DNA of 64,000 bases from Viridibacillus sp050278625 (GCF_050278625.1 NZ_JBNNTI010000009.1:1-64000), one strand, 5' to 3'. Numbered from the stretch's first letter, positions 36,801 to 45,818 are shown. The notes: generated by a model not told the origin, from the letters alone. A program made the numbers and translations.

Positions 36801-36901
36801 TTATCGTCATACCATGTATATATGAATTACTGTATTTTAAAAAATCAAAAAAACAGAGAGAGAAAAAGAACGTCTCTGATAGTGAAACCATCGATATTTA
36901 A
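33866..36901 (+). CDS. RND-family efflux pump (SwrC/YerP-like, AcrB superfamily)
   Basis: 1011 residues with the RND layout: helix 1 (AAVSLVTIFILLVGVVSYF), a large extracytoplasmic loop, six helices (GALFATIVIMVFLRNVRSTF; the TM4 acidic motif GRLVDDSIVVIENI), a second loop and six more helices (LIGIVVTNAIVLLDRV). Duplicated halves are clear. The nearest function is proton-driven export of amphiphiles such as surfactin by SwrC of Bacillus subtilis; the substrate here is unknown. No membrane-fusion partner is adjacent. Start is GTG 33866, 10 bases after GAGG; the earlier ATG 33824 has no site. Confidence 0.88.
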   Translation: MEVFTKWAFKNKAAVSLVTIFILLVGVVSYFKLPMEFLPSADNPQVTIITMGQGTDSKTMEKDVTDPIERAVTGLKGKKSVSSVTGDGFSKIDLFFESGSDMKQAKVDVQEALGNVALPKNIAKPTVIQLNTSMIPISSIAVTFKDRLTAENLDFAKKELEPQYKDIKGVSSVQTFGISESILSVKVDNDKLAQKQVSIQDVMSVLNGQNTALTVGEKVVDGKTSNIKVIGDLTSIKKLKALKVTPSVTLGEIAKVDVAKNDNFISRFNGKESLQINITKDSQSNAVTISKEVEKITKEINEKYPDQKSTIYLSTADMVQTSVQTMVKEVLLGALFATIVIMVFLRNVRSTFITIVSIPLSLGFTLFMLSLSGVTLNILTLGGVAVAIGRLVDDSIVVIENIFRKMQQEKFSVQLVLDATKEVGVAITASTLTTVAVFLPVALLNGGLQEFLLPFALTVTYSLLASLIVALTVVPLMSAKLLGNAKLQKHTPAKRFTKIATWSLNHKWIVMIVTLLLFVGSIGTYFAMPKGAIDNSTADYVSVTLTYPNDEPFDKVKQKAIELEKTVQDMSEVDTIFMQLGNSAEGAQYGVVGSPTEATFGILLKDKKSIDTVLEKIEKQKENYPNGKLVASASSLMMGSAKTNITIDVTGNNINDIEVTANKIKENIQDIQGVEKVTTNQDEKKTIYTFKVDPAKGNTEQIGQQLGVMLNKTPIGNITLDEKLTPVILEPILDPKNKKDLKNIPVMTEGGLVSVAEVASLNSEETSTNQYHKDGKTYLEVTATVDPAKLSEIASKVNLEIFGDKKNKGLDIPKDVKVFVGGASAQQADDFTDLFLTMLISIGIVFLIMVITFKSIKAPFAILFSLPFAAIGAVLGLVISRIPVDVTALLGALMLIGIVVTNAIVLLDRVKQNEQKMIIRDAVVEATATRFRPIIMTAVATIFAMLPLLYKKAETGSLVSQSLAIVVIGGLAVSTLLTLIVIPCIYELLYFKKSKKQREKKNVSDSETIDI

Positions 36902-36912
36902 ATGAAATGACT

Positions 36913-36957
36913 AAAAAGTTTGTAGAGAAAGTAGCTCTTTCTTTACAAACTTTTTTT
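36913..36957 (+). terminator. Terminator after the RND pump gene
   Basis: AAAAAGTTTGTA-GAAAG and CTTTC-TTTACAAACTTTTTTT form a long hairpin with a T run. Confidence 0.85.
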
Positions 36958-37046
36958 AACTAAAAATATAGGGAATATTCATTATTCTAATAAATCGCCA
37001 TTCAAAAATATCTGCTATTTCAACTACAGGAGAAAGGAGCTTGACC

Positions 37047-37823
37047 ATGGATAAAAATAAACTGATCTCACTATTCCACAAAGAACTTCGACAAGAGGCA
37101 CAAATTCAAGGTTATATAAGAGAGGAAACAGAGCATGTAGTGCGTCACATTTCACAGTTTGGTGAAAAAGGGTTTATTGTCACATCTAATGTAAATGAAG
37201 AGAATTCAAGGGAAATCATTAAGGAAGAGATAAATTATTTTAGTAACCTTGGGCAGGGTTTTGAGTGGAAGGTGTATAGCTACGATAAGCCTAATAGTTT
37301 AAAAGATATTCTTGTACAAGAAGGATTTACAATAGATGAACCTGAAGCTCTCATGGTTATGAAGCTAGATGACCAGCACCCCTTGCTGAATAATGACCAG
37401 CACTTAGATATAAATGAAATAACGGATGAACCAGGCATTCAAGACATTATTGATTTAGAAGATGCCAACTGGAATGTTTCGCATGCTGAGTTGGGAGAAA
37501 GACTTTGGAGGGATAAACAGAATAATCCTGAATCCCTTTATCTTTATGGGATATATGAAAATGGTCAGCTTGTAAGTGCAGCTTGGATGTACTTAGAGAC
37601 CAATTCCTCCTTTGCAAGCTTATGGGGAGGTTCAACGCTACCTATGTACCGAGGAAAAGGTTATTATAGTAGACTTCTAGCAGTTCGTGCAAAAAAGGCA
37701 TATGAAAAAGGGCATCCTTATCTTACAGTTGACGCCAGTCCAATGAGTAGGCCTATCCTAGAAAAGTATGGTTTTCTTTGTCTTGCGTACTCTAATGGCT
37801 GCCAGTCACCTGCTATCAACTAA
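37047..37823 (+). CDS. GNAT-family N-acetyltransferase
   Basis: 258 residues with an N-terminal ancillary region (residues 1-120) and a C-terminal GNAT domain: GQLVSAAWMYLE, then the acetyl-CoA loop LPMYRGKGYYSRLLAVRAKK, and SRPILEKYGF at the end. The acceptor is not known. The AAAGGAG site fits ATG 37047; the TTG at 37041 lies too close. Confidence 0.8.
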   Translation: MDKNKLISLFHKELRQEAQIQGYIREETEHVVRHISQFGEKGFIVTSNVNEENSREIIKEEINYFSNLGQGFEWKVYSYDKPNSLKDILVQEGFTIDEPEALMVMKLDDQHPLLNNDQHLDINEITDEPGIQDIIDLEDANWNVSHAELGERLWRDKQNNPESLYLYGIYENGQLVSAAWMYLETNSSFASLWGGSTLPMYRGKGYYSRLLAVRAKKAYEKGHPYLTVDASPMSRPILEKYGFLCLAYSNGCQSPAIN

Positions 37824-37863
37824 GTTGCCCAATTATATGCGTTTTTGGGATGTGTATCATGAC

Positions 37864-38777
37864 TTATTTACTTTCGATAGTTTTATAGGCTTTAGCTTTA
37901 TAATGAGAATTTAGCACCCCAGTGCGTTGGGCGAGAAGTAAGAGTGGAAGCTTCGTGTTTTCATCGCCTTTTGCAGCATTAACTTGAACTTGAGTGAGAA
38001 AGATACTACCAGTTAGATTTGCTCCTCTTAAATCGGTGTCACGAAAATCTGCTCCAATAAGATCTGCCACTCGTAAGTCTGCATTTCGTAGATCAGCACC
38101 AATAAGGTACGCACCTCTTAAATTGGCTCCTCTTAGATCAGCACCTTTAAGCTTAGCACCCATAAGGTCTGCTCCTCGATGGTCAATTGTTTTGCTTTTT
38201 TTAGAATTTGAATGCTTATGAAGTGCTTTAGTTCTAACAAGCTCACTTGTTTTTAAAAGTAAAGCGTTTACTACTGATCGATGTAAAGGAATATCTAGTT
38301 CCTTGAGTTCATCTGTACTAAGTTTACTAAGCCGTTGCGTCTCATCAAGCACGGAGAGAAGTTCTCTATGAATCGGCCTAGCGTCTTTCAAGGAAAGAGC
38401 TTCGTTCAAATACCAGAGCATCTCATGAAGTTGATGCATAGTTGGGAAGAGAGCGAACATTTTCTTAGCTATCTCTGGACTTTCACGCCAGTCTACTCCT
38501 CTAAATGTAGATTGGGAAATCTTTTGCCCTGCACCAAAGCAGTCGAAAACAGTACAACCTTTAAATCCTTCCTGTCTAAGGCTATTATGGATACTACATC
38601 GGAAGTCGGCTCGCAAATTTTGGCATGGCTTACTTCCTGCTTTATCAATTGCAAAATCTGCCGAAGCAGCAAAGGGGAGTGCAACCAGCACAAACCAAAG
38701 CAGTTCTCACAATCCGCACGTAGATTGCTGTAACCTCTATTGTGAATTATATTTGAATGACCACTATTATCTAGCAA
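37864..38777 (-). pseudogene. Pentapeptide-repeat protein interrupted by a -1 frameshift
   Basis: TTG 38777, 8 bases after AAAGGAAG, starts a frame reading NLRADCENCFGLC and then goes off. The family continuation VALPFAASADFAIDKAG is in the next frame from about 38690, and runs to the stop at 37864. One missing base (TGCTGGTT instead of TGCTG-TGTT) near 38687 explains it. The body has Cys-containing CRC/CTVFDCFGAG segments, a helical middle, and at residues about 165-230 of the downstream frame some 13 A(D/N)Lxx pentapeptides forming a right-handed beta helix. Function is unknown; pentapeptide folds sometimes mimic DNA. From a start at 38691 the downstream frame could still yield a shortened product. 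Confidence 0.75.
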
Positions 38778-38949
38778 TTTGTATACTTCCTTTAATTTTG
38801 TATTTTAATAAATTGATATATATAGTTCGTGAAAATATTTTTATAGTTCTAATTTCCCCATAATATCATTTGATTGTTTTATTAGTCAAATTTTGCCGGT
38901 ATTTAAAAAAACACTTAGAAATAATATTGTATTGCTTACAGGATGTGAG

Positions 38950-39253
38950 ATCAGAAATAAAAACGCTTGAAGAATTCTATGACAAAGATTTAAATTATTT
39001 GTATCTGAGATTAAAATTGTCGATGGTAATATAGGAGAAAAAGCTGTATGTGCTGAAAAAAATGATACAGAGGTTTATAAAAAACATCAAAGGCATAAAA
39101 TTCATAAAGGATGAAAATTAAGAAAAAAAGGATGGTTTAAACTATTCAATTACATTGGTACAAGATGGCAAAGATACATTTCAGTTTGGATTAACTTATG
39201 TAAAAGGAAATTATTATTTTAGTGAGACGAATATTTGTGTAAAGATTTCTTAA
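38950..39253 (+). pseudogene. Decayed small secreted-type protein gene
   Basis: Frame-shifted pieces on the plus strand read KTLEEFYDKDLNYL, EIKIVDGNIGEKAVCAEKND and finally DGLNYSITLVQDGKDTFQFG with GLTYVKGNYYFSETN to a stop at 39251. They form the body of one lost gene. The family is unknown. Confidence 0.45.
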
Positions 39254-39268
39254 TAATACAAAAATATA

Positions 39269-39523
39269 ATGGATAAATTTGTTATAATTACTAAAAGTTT
39301 ATTGATCATGGATTTAAAAGGATCTATTACTTTGAATTTGCAAAACTTATTGTGTAGTTTCTACAAAATCGAGGAGAATATAGTTAAGTATGCTTGGCAT
39401 AGTAATACAAGATGTATCGTATATCCACCTGATATCTACTACAGGAAATGTGGATTTAAAAAATTAAAAACTGGGATGGCAAGATATATTAATATGAATT
39501 TAAGTAAGGAATACGTTATATAA
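39269..39523 (+). pseudogene. Possible GNAT C-terminal fragment
   Basis: An 84-residue frame whose end, PDIYYRKCGFKKLKTGMARY, resembles the C-terminal YxxxGF of N-acetyltransferases. The acetyl-CoA-binding part is absent and no ribosome site fits, so a fragment is more likely than a working gene. Confidence 0.3.
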
Positions 39524-39571
39524 GTGCTTAAGCTATGCTAGTTAAAAAATGAGCGTTAAGGAGTGGAGTAA

Positions 39572-39751
39572 ATGAACAAAAGGATAAGAGCAATTATTGG
39601 AACAACGTGTTCTCTCGTTTTATGCATTTTTGGAATATATAGTTTGATAACTGCAAGTTCATCCGTTATTCCTGCTGTCTTATTTGCTATCGGTGGTTTT
39701 ATTGGGTTTATAGGGGGAATTTATGATCTGAAAAATTTAGATATTGCTTGA
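39572..39751 (+). CDS. Small membrane protein (59 aa)
   Basis: ATG 39572 follows AAGGAGTGGAG at good spacing. The product has a basic start (MNKRIRAIIGTTC), two membrane helices (SLVLCIFGIYSLI and AVLFAIGGFIGFIGGIY) and ends DLKNLDIA. It is a well-formed small gene with its own ribosome site. Function is unknown. Confidence 0.65.
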   Translation: MNKRIRAIIGTTCSLVLCIFGIYSLITASSSVIPAVLFAIGGFIGFIGGIYDLKNLDIA

Positions 39752-39850
39752 ACGAACAAATTTGAAATTAAAAATTATTACTTATTTTTTTCACCATCAA
39801 TGTCAACGGATAAATCTTTTTTTGTTAGTGAGTTTAAAATATAATAAGAA

Positions 39851-39899
39851 TTGCACTTCTATCGTTGGATGTAATTAATCATGGAAGTGCAGTTTTTTT
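39851..39899 (+). terminator. Hairpin terminator
   Basis: TGCACTTC and GAAGTGCA pair around a long loop, then TTTTTTT. The remaining 39900-40237 shows no gene. Confidence 0.65.
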
Positions 39900-40237
39900 A
39901 TGTAAATTACCCCTGTTTAGGAAATATGTCATTGATAATTTTGATCTATTCAATTAGCGTAAAAATGCTTTTTTAAGACCGTTCATTTACCTCGCCATTT
40001 TCTCTTGAAAGCCCGATTTTTTCCTCTACTTCGTATAAAGTCAAATTATCATGTGTAAATGTTGGTGATTTTGCTCAATTCGTTTTCTCTTCTTCCGAAC
40101 ACACAAATAATAACGAACATTACATTAACAAAATATCTCCAAAATAATACTTCCTTCTTAAAATTCTAACTCATCAAATTGAGAATACCCTTTACATTTA
40201 AATGTATTATTCTTTATATGTTAAATAAAACCTCAAA

Positions 40238-40288
40238 ATAAAGGGGCGTCCAAAAGCCGGAAATCGACTATTGGACGCCCCTTTGTAT
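40238..40288 (-). terminator. Terminator of ileS
   Basis: AAAGGGGCGTCCAA and TTGGACGCCCCTTT form a strong stem immediately after the ileS stop on the minus strand. Confidence 0.9.
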
Positions 40289-40295
40289 ATTTAAA

Positions 40296-43200
40296 TTAAT
40301 AACGCATTGCAACTTTCATAAGTTCGGCACCAAGGTGTACATCAATAGGCTGCTCGCTTTCTTCTAAAGTGTTAAATGTGATTTCATTTACAAGTAAATT
40401 TTCTCTCATTAAATCTTCAAAACGAAGGATCATTTCTTCTACTTCAGTAATTGCTACAATGTTAAGAGATACATACATCTCAACTGGTAAATCTAATTTC
40501 TTTCTTGTGTCTTGAATTGTACGAATAAGTTCTCTTATTTGGCCTTCTTCGATTAATACAGTCGTTAATTGTACATCTAGCAGTACTTTTAATTGCTGAT
40601 CACCAGCTAACTCAAAGCCAGACGTTACAGCAGATTCAACAAGGAGGTGCTCAGATTTTAAAGTATAGCCTTCTTCATTTATTTTAATCTGTACTTCGCC
40701 TTGCGATAGAATTGTTTGTTTCTCTTCTTCAGGCATGTTTTCTACATATTGTTTAACGGAGTTAACTGCCTTTCCAAAGGCTGCACCAGCAGTTTTGAAG
40801 TTCAATTTGAAGTTAGCTGATTCATACTTCGATATATTATCAGTAAAAGTAACAGTTTTGACGTTTAATTCATCTTTGATGATATTTGTATATTCATCTA
40901 ACGAACCATTGTCTTCACTACGCCAAACGATTATTTGTTGAAGCGGTTGTTTCGTTTTTAATGATGTGCTATTACGAATACTTCGACCGAATTCAACTAT
41001 TTTTAGAATCGTAGCCATATCATTTTCTAATTCAGGATTAATCACTGTTTCATCCGCTTTTGGATAGTCTTGTAGGTGTACGCTACTGTTGTGGAGTTTT
41101 AAGTGAATATCCTCTGCGATAAAAGGTACAAATGGTGCTAATAAGCGGCTAATTGTACTTAATGTCTCAAATAGGGTAGAGTATGCTGCTTTTTTATCCT
41201 CTGATAGACCAGAAGCCCAGAAACGATTTCTAGAGCGTCTTACATACCAATTACTCACTTCATCAACTAATTCTGCAATCTCTCTTGTAGCAGCTGTAAA
41301 TTGGAATTCATCCATAAACTCTGCTACAACTTTTACTGTATTATGCAAACGGGAGAGCATCCACTGATCTAATATTGTTTTATTACCAGTTTGATTGGCA
41401 TCATATTCAAAACCATCAATTTTCGCATACATCGCATAAAATTTATACGTATTATCTAATGTATCAACTAGCTTTGATTTTGCATCTTGCACAGTCTTTT
41501 TTGAGAATCGTTTAGGATTCCAAGGCGAACTATCTATTAAAAATGCCCAACGTAGAGCATCAGCACCATATTCTTGGATCAATTCAACTGGATCTAGCGC
41601 GTTACCTTTACTCTTCGACATTTTCTGGCCGTTCTCATCTAATACATGACCTAATGATAAAACATTCTTATATGGTGCTTGCCCAGTAAATAGTGTAGAG
41701 ACTGCTAAAAGGCTGTAGAAGAAGCCACGAGTTTGGTCGATGCCTTCAATAATGACATCAGCAGGAAATTGCTTTTTAAATTTCTCTTTATTATCAAATG
41801 GATAGTGGTGTTGCGCAAACGGCATTGAACCACTGTCAAACCATACGTCAATAACCTCTGGCGTTCTTTCCATCTGTCCATGACATTTAGGGCAAACGCA
41901 TTGAACATCATCAATAAAAGGCTTATGAAGCTCTATACCATCGTCCAAATTGGTTGTAGCAATTTCTTTTAATTCCTTTATACTGCCAGGAGCAACTTCA
42001 TTGCCACAATCATCACAGATCCATACATTTAATGGAGTACCCCAGTAGCGGTTTCGACTAATATTCCAATCGACTAGATTTTCAAGGAATTTTCCGAAAC
42101 GCCCGTTTTTAATATGCTCAGGATACCAAGTGACTGTTTCGTTGTTCACAAGCATTTGCTCTTTAAGTGACGACATATTGATAAACCAGCTATCTGTCGC
42201 ATAGTAAAGAAGCGGTGAATCGCAACGCCAGCAGTGTGGGTAACTATGCTCATACTTTTCTTTGCTAAATAGCAGACCTTTTTCAGAAAGCATTTTAATA
42301 ATATCTACATCACAGTCTTTTACAAATTTTCCTTCAAGATCAACTACCTCAGCTGTGTAACGACCTTGCAAGTCAACAAGATTCACAAAAGATAAGCCAT
42401 TTTGTTGAATAGTTTTATAGTCATCTTCACCGTAAGCCGGTGCGATATGAACGATACCCGTACCACTGCTCTCTGTTACATAATCAGCTAAGACAACGAT
42501 ATGTCCTTTTACGACAGTTGCATAATTGAATGGAGGCAAATACCTTACGCCTTCAAATTCATGTCCTTTATGCTCACTTAGAACTTCAACACCTCCACCT
42601 AATACTTTTTCAACTAACGATTTAGCAACAATGAAGATTTCTTCTTCTTTTTGAACTCTTACATAAGTTAACTCTGGATTCATTGCAAGTGCTACGTTAG
42701 CAGGTAAAGTCCAAGGTGTTGTCGTCCAACCGAGGAAGACTTCATTTTCTTTATCAGCTAATTTAAATTTCACTGTAGCAGATAAATCTTTAACATCTTT
42801 ATACCCTTGTGCGACTTCATGTGAACTTAATGATGTTTGACAGCTAGGGCAGTAAGGTGAAACACGATGGCCTTTATATAACAATTTGTCTTTATGCACT
42901 TTACTCAAGATGTGCCATACACTTTCGATATAGTCATTGCTTAATGTCATATAAGGATCATCCATATCAACCCAATAACCTAATTCTTCTGTAAATGAAC
43001 GCCATTTCTTCTCGTAAGTGAAAACACTTTCCTTACACTTGTTGATAAATGGCTCTATACCATAACGTTCAATTTCTTGTTTACCTGAAATGCCCAGTTG
43101 CTTTTCAACACCAAGTTCTACAGGAAGACCGTGAGTATCCCATCCAGCTTTTCTTTCTACCTGGAATCCTTGCATCGTTTTATAACGTGCGACAACGTCT

Positions 43201-43391
43201 TTAATCGTTCTACCAAATGCGTGCCCTACATGGGGAAGTCCGTTTGCTGTTGGTGGTCCTTCATAAAAAACAAACGGTGTGCGTCCATCTCTTGCGTCAA
43301 CAGAAGCTTGGAAAGTATTTTGCTCTATCCAGAGGTTACGAATGCGTAGTTCACGCTGTACTGTATTTTCTTTACTTTCATTTGAATACAT
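40296..43391 (-). CDS. ileS: Isoleucyl-tRNA synthetase, long (class II-type) form
   Basis: 1031 residues. HIGH-type motif PHVGHAFGR near 48, the editing domain (GWTTTPWTLPANVALAMNPE), KMSKS loop GQKMSKSKGNALDP, and the anticodon-binding domain SNWYVRRSRNRFW. Length, the GPPTANGLPHVGHA opening and the long C-terminal domain are those of the eukaryote-like IleRS2 group (mupirocin-tolerant in known members) rather than the 920-residue IleRS1 usual in Bacillales. The enzyme charges tRNA-Ile and edits valine. Start is ATG 43391, 8 bases after GGAG; the longer frame to 43475 runs into the T-box terminator. Expression is controlled by the T-box upstream. Confidence 0.92.
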   Translation of the reverse strand: MYSNESKENTVQRELRIRNLWIEQNTFQASVDARDGRTPFVFYEGPPTANGLPHVGHAFGRTIKDVVARYKTMQGFQVERKAGWDTHGLPVELGVEKQLGISGKQEIERYGIEPFINKCKESVFTYEKKWRSFTEELGYWVDMDDPYMTLSNDYIESVWHILSKVHKDKLLYKGHRVSPYCPSCQTSLSSHEVAQGYKDVKDLSATVKFKLADKENEVFLGWTTTPWTLPANVALAMNPELTYVRVQKEEEIFIVAKSLVEKVLGGGVEVLSEHKGHEFEGVRYLPPFNYATVVKGHIVVLADYVTESSGTGIVHIAPAYGEDDYKTIQQNGLSFVNLVDLQGRYTAEVVDLEGKFVKDCDVDIIKMLSEKGLLFSKEKYEHSYPHCWRCDSPLLYYATDSWFINMSSLKEQMLVNNETVTWYPEHIKNGRFGKFLENLVDWNISRNRYWGTPLNVWICDDCGNEVAPGSIKELKEIATTNLDDGIELHKPFIDDVQCVCPKCHGQMERTPEVIDVWFDSGSMPFAQHHYPFDNKEKFKKQFPADVIIEGIDQTRGFFYSLLAVSTLFTGQAPYKNVLSLGHVLDENGQKMSKSKGNALDPVELIQEYGADALRWAFLIDSSPWNPKRFSKKTVQDAKSKLVDTLDNTYKFYAMYAKIDGFEYDANQTGNKTILDQWMLSRLHNTVKVVAEFMDEFQFTAATREIAELVDEVSNWYVRRSRNRFWASGLSEDKKAAYSTLFETLSTISRLLAPFVPFIAEDIHLKLHNSSVHLQDYPKADETVINPELENDMATILKIVEFGRSIRNSTSLKTKQPLQQIIVWRSEDNGSLDEYTNIIKDELNVKTVTFTDNISKYESANFKLNFKTAGAAFGKAVNSVKQYVENMPEEEKQTILSQGEVQIKINEEGYTLKSEHLLVESAVTSGFELAGDQQLKVLLDVQLTTVLIEEGQIRELIRTIQDTRKKLDLPVEMYVSLNIVAITEVEEMILRFEDLMRENLLVNEITFNTLEESEQPIDVHLGAELMKVAMRY

Positions 43392-43427
43392 TGATATCGC
43401 TCCAATACAAAAATTATTTAAAAACAT

Positions 43428-43690
43428 ACAAAAAACCCCGTCCCAAGTAAGGGACGGGGTTAACCGCGATACCACCCTAATTCTATTGAAAACCGCTCAA
43501 TAGCACTCAGCAACGTACAATCATACGTGTTCCTTTTAACGGCGGACACCCGGAGAGACCTACTAAATCTTCAGTCAATCTTCTCAGAGAGGATATTCAC
43601 ATTACTCTTAAACACTGACTTGCACCTATCTGTCAGCTCTCTAGGGAATAAGATGTAATGTTACTCTTTCTCATCAACGAATTTGTATGC
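43428..43690 (-). ncRNA. T-box leader of ileS
   Basis: On the minus strand, a structured leader ends with the T-box AGGGTGGTATCGCGG (43470-43484) followed by the terminator CCCCGTCCC/GGGACGGGG with a T run (43429-43461). The stem I region contains AGTAATGTGAATATCC, where ATC can serve as the isoleucine specifier. Uncharged tRNA-Ile should stabilise the antiterminator. Confidence 0.9.
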
Positions 43691-43691
43691 T

Positions 43692-44275
43692 TTTATTGGA
43701 AATTATCGTAACAGAACTGAAAAAAATTGTCAAATCATTAAAGAAGGGGAGGGATGTTACTAGTTTATTGTTGTAGAAACCTGGACAATTAGAATTAAGA
43801 TAATGTAGATAGAGAATAGTGAAATTTAATTATTCAAAAATGAAAGTTTTGTTGAATGTGATAACTGAAAATAGTGTAATGTAAAAAGTATATTATAAAT
43901 TCAAAAGAATCTATAAATAAAATAGCGAATAATAGAAAAAGTGGGTTACATTATAACGTTTTAGAACACAAAGATACACAAATCTATTTTTCATGAACGC
44001 TCACAGCAACTAAAATCCGCGAATAAACACTTGAAAACCATTGATACATAAGCATTTGCGAAAGATTATTCACATGTGTTTTTATTGCAGAAATCATTCA
44101 TTTCGTATAATTAAAGGGAAATAAATCTATTTTTATGAGTATTTGTAATTTTATGTATTCAGGTTTGAGTTTTGATAGGTTACTATCATTTTTACCAATC
44201 TATTTTTTCTCGATAGTAAGACGAATAATACTAATTTACATTAAGTGATTAACAAAAGTGAAGCGGTGATCAAAA
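43692..44275. other. AT-rich intergenic region
   Basis: The ileS promoter must lie at the left edge. Nothing else was found: no ORF with a ribosome site, no clear hairpin or repeat. Confidence 0.4.
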
Positions 44276-44512
44276 ATGAAATTTATTGAAATAGGAATTG
44301 GCAACACGTGGATTGTTAGGATAGAGACAGAATTAGAGGGCGGTTCTGAATTTGAGGAACGAGGTATAATAGGACCAATTATTTTTAAATCGGTTTATCT
44401 TCGAATTTGGTTATTTAAAACGGTAGTAATCCTAGATTCAAAGGAAGGTTTAAAGAAGATGAAAAAGAAGCGAAACTCCCTTAAGTTAGTATTGGGTATT
44501 CAAAGTAAATAA
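44276..44512 (+). CDS. DUF3977 family small protein
   Basis: 78 residues: MKFIEIGIGNTWIVRIETEL at the start, then FEERGIIGPIIFKSVYLRIW and VVILDSKEGLKK. This is the full pattern of the short DUF3977 family of Bacillales, which has no known function. GCGGTGATC stands upstream of the ATG. The product is soluble and basic at its end. Confidence 0.75.
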   Translation: MKFIEIGIGNTWIVRIETELEGGSEFEERGIIGPIIFKSVYLRIWLFKTVVILDSKEGLKKMKKKRNSLKLVLGIQSK

Positions 44513-44554
44513 GATAAAGAAGGAAACTTCGCATATACGTAATTAAAATTTGTG

Positions 44555-44692
44555 CTACAGCCGTTTACGATGTTCTTTTAGCTCGTCACCTATTTTTTTA
44601 ATTTCTTCTGTTTGCTCTAGAACATTATTATTTAATCTCCGTATAGCATCAAATACAGCAAAAATTGCGCAAATAACTATAGAGGTGATAAT
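44555..44692 (-). CDS. Candidate 45-residue membrane/coiled-coil small protein, start unclear
   Basis: The minus strand reads IITSIVICAIFAVFDAIRRL then NNNVLEQTEEIKKIGDELKE and a stop at 44555: a hydrophobic helix followed by an amphipathic coiled coil. No ATG, GTG or TTG is present in frame after the preceding stop; ATT 44692 would be first. It is either a rare-start gene or one that lost its start. Confidence 0.4.
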   Translation of the reverse strand: MITSIVICAIFAVFDAIRRLNNNVLEQTEEIKKIGDELKEHRKRL

Positions 44693-44791
44693 GGATTAAC
44701 AAGAAATACAGTAATTTGGATAATAATCGTATTAATTTTGATAGTAGTTTTGCCAATGAAAAACTGGATTTTATTAGACATTCAACCATAA
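44693..44791 (+). pseudogene. Small membrane peptide gene with lost start
   Basis: After GAGGTGATA-ATG the in-frame reading stops at once, but the +1 reading gives LTRNTVIWIIIVLILIVVLP then MKNWILLDIQP to a stop at 44789. A single missing base after the ATG would account for it. Confidence 0.35.
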
Positions 44792-44901
44792 GTAGCATGA
44801 TTTCATAAAAGAAACTAAGATGTATCATTTGAATTAGTTTTATAGATCCGTCTTGCTAATCAAGACGAAACTTTCTCTAATACTTTATTATAGATACACA
44901 C

Positions 44902-44947
44902 AAGGCATCCTGTATTGTTTATAAGCAGCAATGCAGAATGCCTTATT
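44902..44947 (-). terminator. Terminator of the Lon-like gene
   Basis: AAGGCAT-CTGTATT and AATGCAG-ATGCCTT pair with small mismatches at the end of the minus-strand gene; a further T-rich run follows. Confidence 0.7.
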
Positions 44948-45818
44948 TATTTTGCTCATTAGTTTTATCGTTCAATTCATTAATCAGTCGAGCTGCTTCA
45001 TCTACATGTGACACATCAAGAATTTGTATGTTTAAATTTTGTTTCTGCTGAATTTCCAAAGCTTCTTTTCTATTTGCACTTGGAATGATCATCAATGAAA
45101 AACCGGATTTTTCAGCAATTTGCATTTTTTCTTTTAAAATACCTATGGTTAATACGTCTCCCGTTTCGTTAATTGCCCCTGTAACAGCAATCTTTAAGTC
45201 GGTGTGCAAATCACCCCTCAAAATAAGCCCTGTCAACGCTAAACCTAATCCAGCGCTACTTCCATCAATATGATCGTTATTTAAAAATTTGTTAATGTTT
45301 CCATCTTCTTGTCCTAAAAAATGATTCACGTTTTCTCTCATTTGTTCTACGCTATCTTTCCCAAGATAGAACCACTTCAATAATTGTCGGTTCTTACTTC
45401 CGTACCGGTCCGAATTGGTGATTTTAATAATATCCAGAAAGTCTATTTGTTGTTCTTTTAAAAAGTTTATAACAGCGTTTTTGTTTTCAGTAAATTGGAA
45501 ATCAACTCGATTTACCCCTATTAAATAGATTCCTGAGCCTTCGTATACTTCTAAAGGATCCGTATATCTGTATGCAGCGTGCGTGTAAGAATCATAAAAT
45601 AGTAGTGGCAGTTCGTAACAAAATAATAGAGCTATCATGGTTGTTGCTAACAAGACTTTGCGTTTGATAGCACGCTTTTTACGATACACAATGAGTGTAA
45701 TTAATAAGATAATTAAACTAAGTAATAATAGTACAACAAATGATACTCCTCCAATTACATTTTTAAGATACAATAATAGAAATACAAAATAATAGATCAA
45801 GGTAATAATTGTAGTCAC
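44943..45818 (-). CDS. Membrane-anchored protein with Lon-type (S16) protease domain
   Basis: 291 residues. The first 75 residues hold about three hydrophobic helices; a linker region follows, and residues about 185-285 form an S16 Lon-like proteolytic domain with catalytic Ser in DGSSAGLGLALTGL and Lys in GILKEKMQIAEKSGF. It resembles YlbL-type proteins, but the PDZ domain found there is not recognisable and no ATPase is present. It is probably an ATP-independent protease or processing enzyme acting at the membrane face. The GTG start lacks a strong ribosome site, so the true start could differ slightly. Confidence 0.75.
   Translation of the reverse strand: MTTIITLIYYFVFLLLYLKNVIGGVSFVVLLLLSLIILLITLIVYRKKRAIKRKVLLATTMIALLFCYELPLLFYDSYTHAAYRYTDPLEVYEGSGIYLIGVNRVDFQFTENKNAVINFLKEQQIDFLDIIKITNSDRYGSKNRQLLKWFYLGKDSVEQMRENVNHFLGQEDGNINKFLNNDHIDGSSAGLGLALTGLILRGDLHTDLKIAVTGAINETGDVLTIGILKEKMQIAEKSGFSLMIIPSANRKEALEIQQKQNLNIQILDVSHVDEAARLINELNDKTNEQNK

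Noticed and set aside
43392..43475. Extended N-terminus of IleRS
   Set aside because: It would translate the T-box terminator; ATG 43391 has the proper site and matches family starts.
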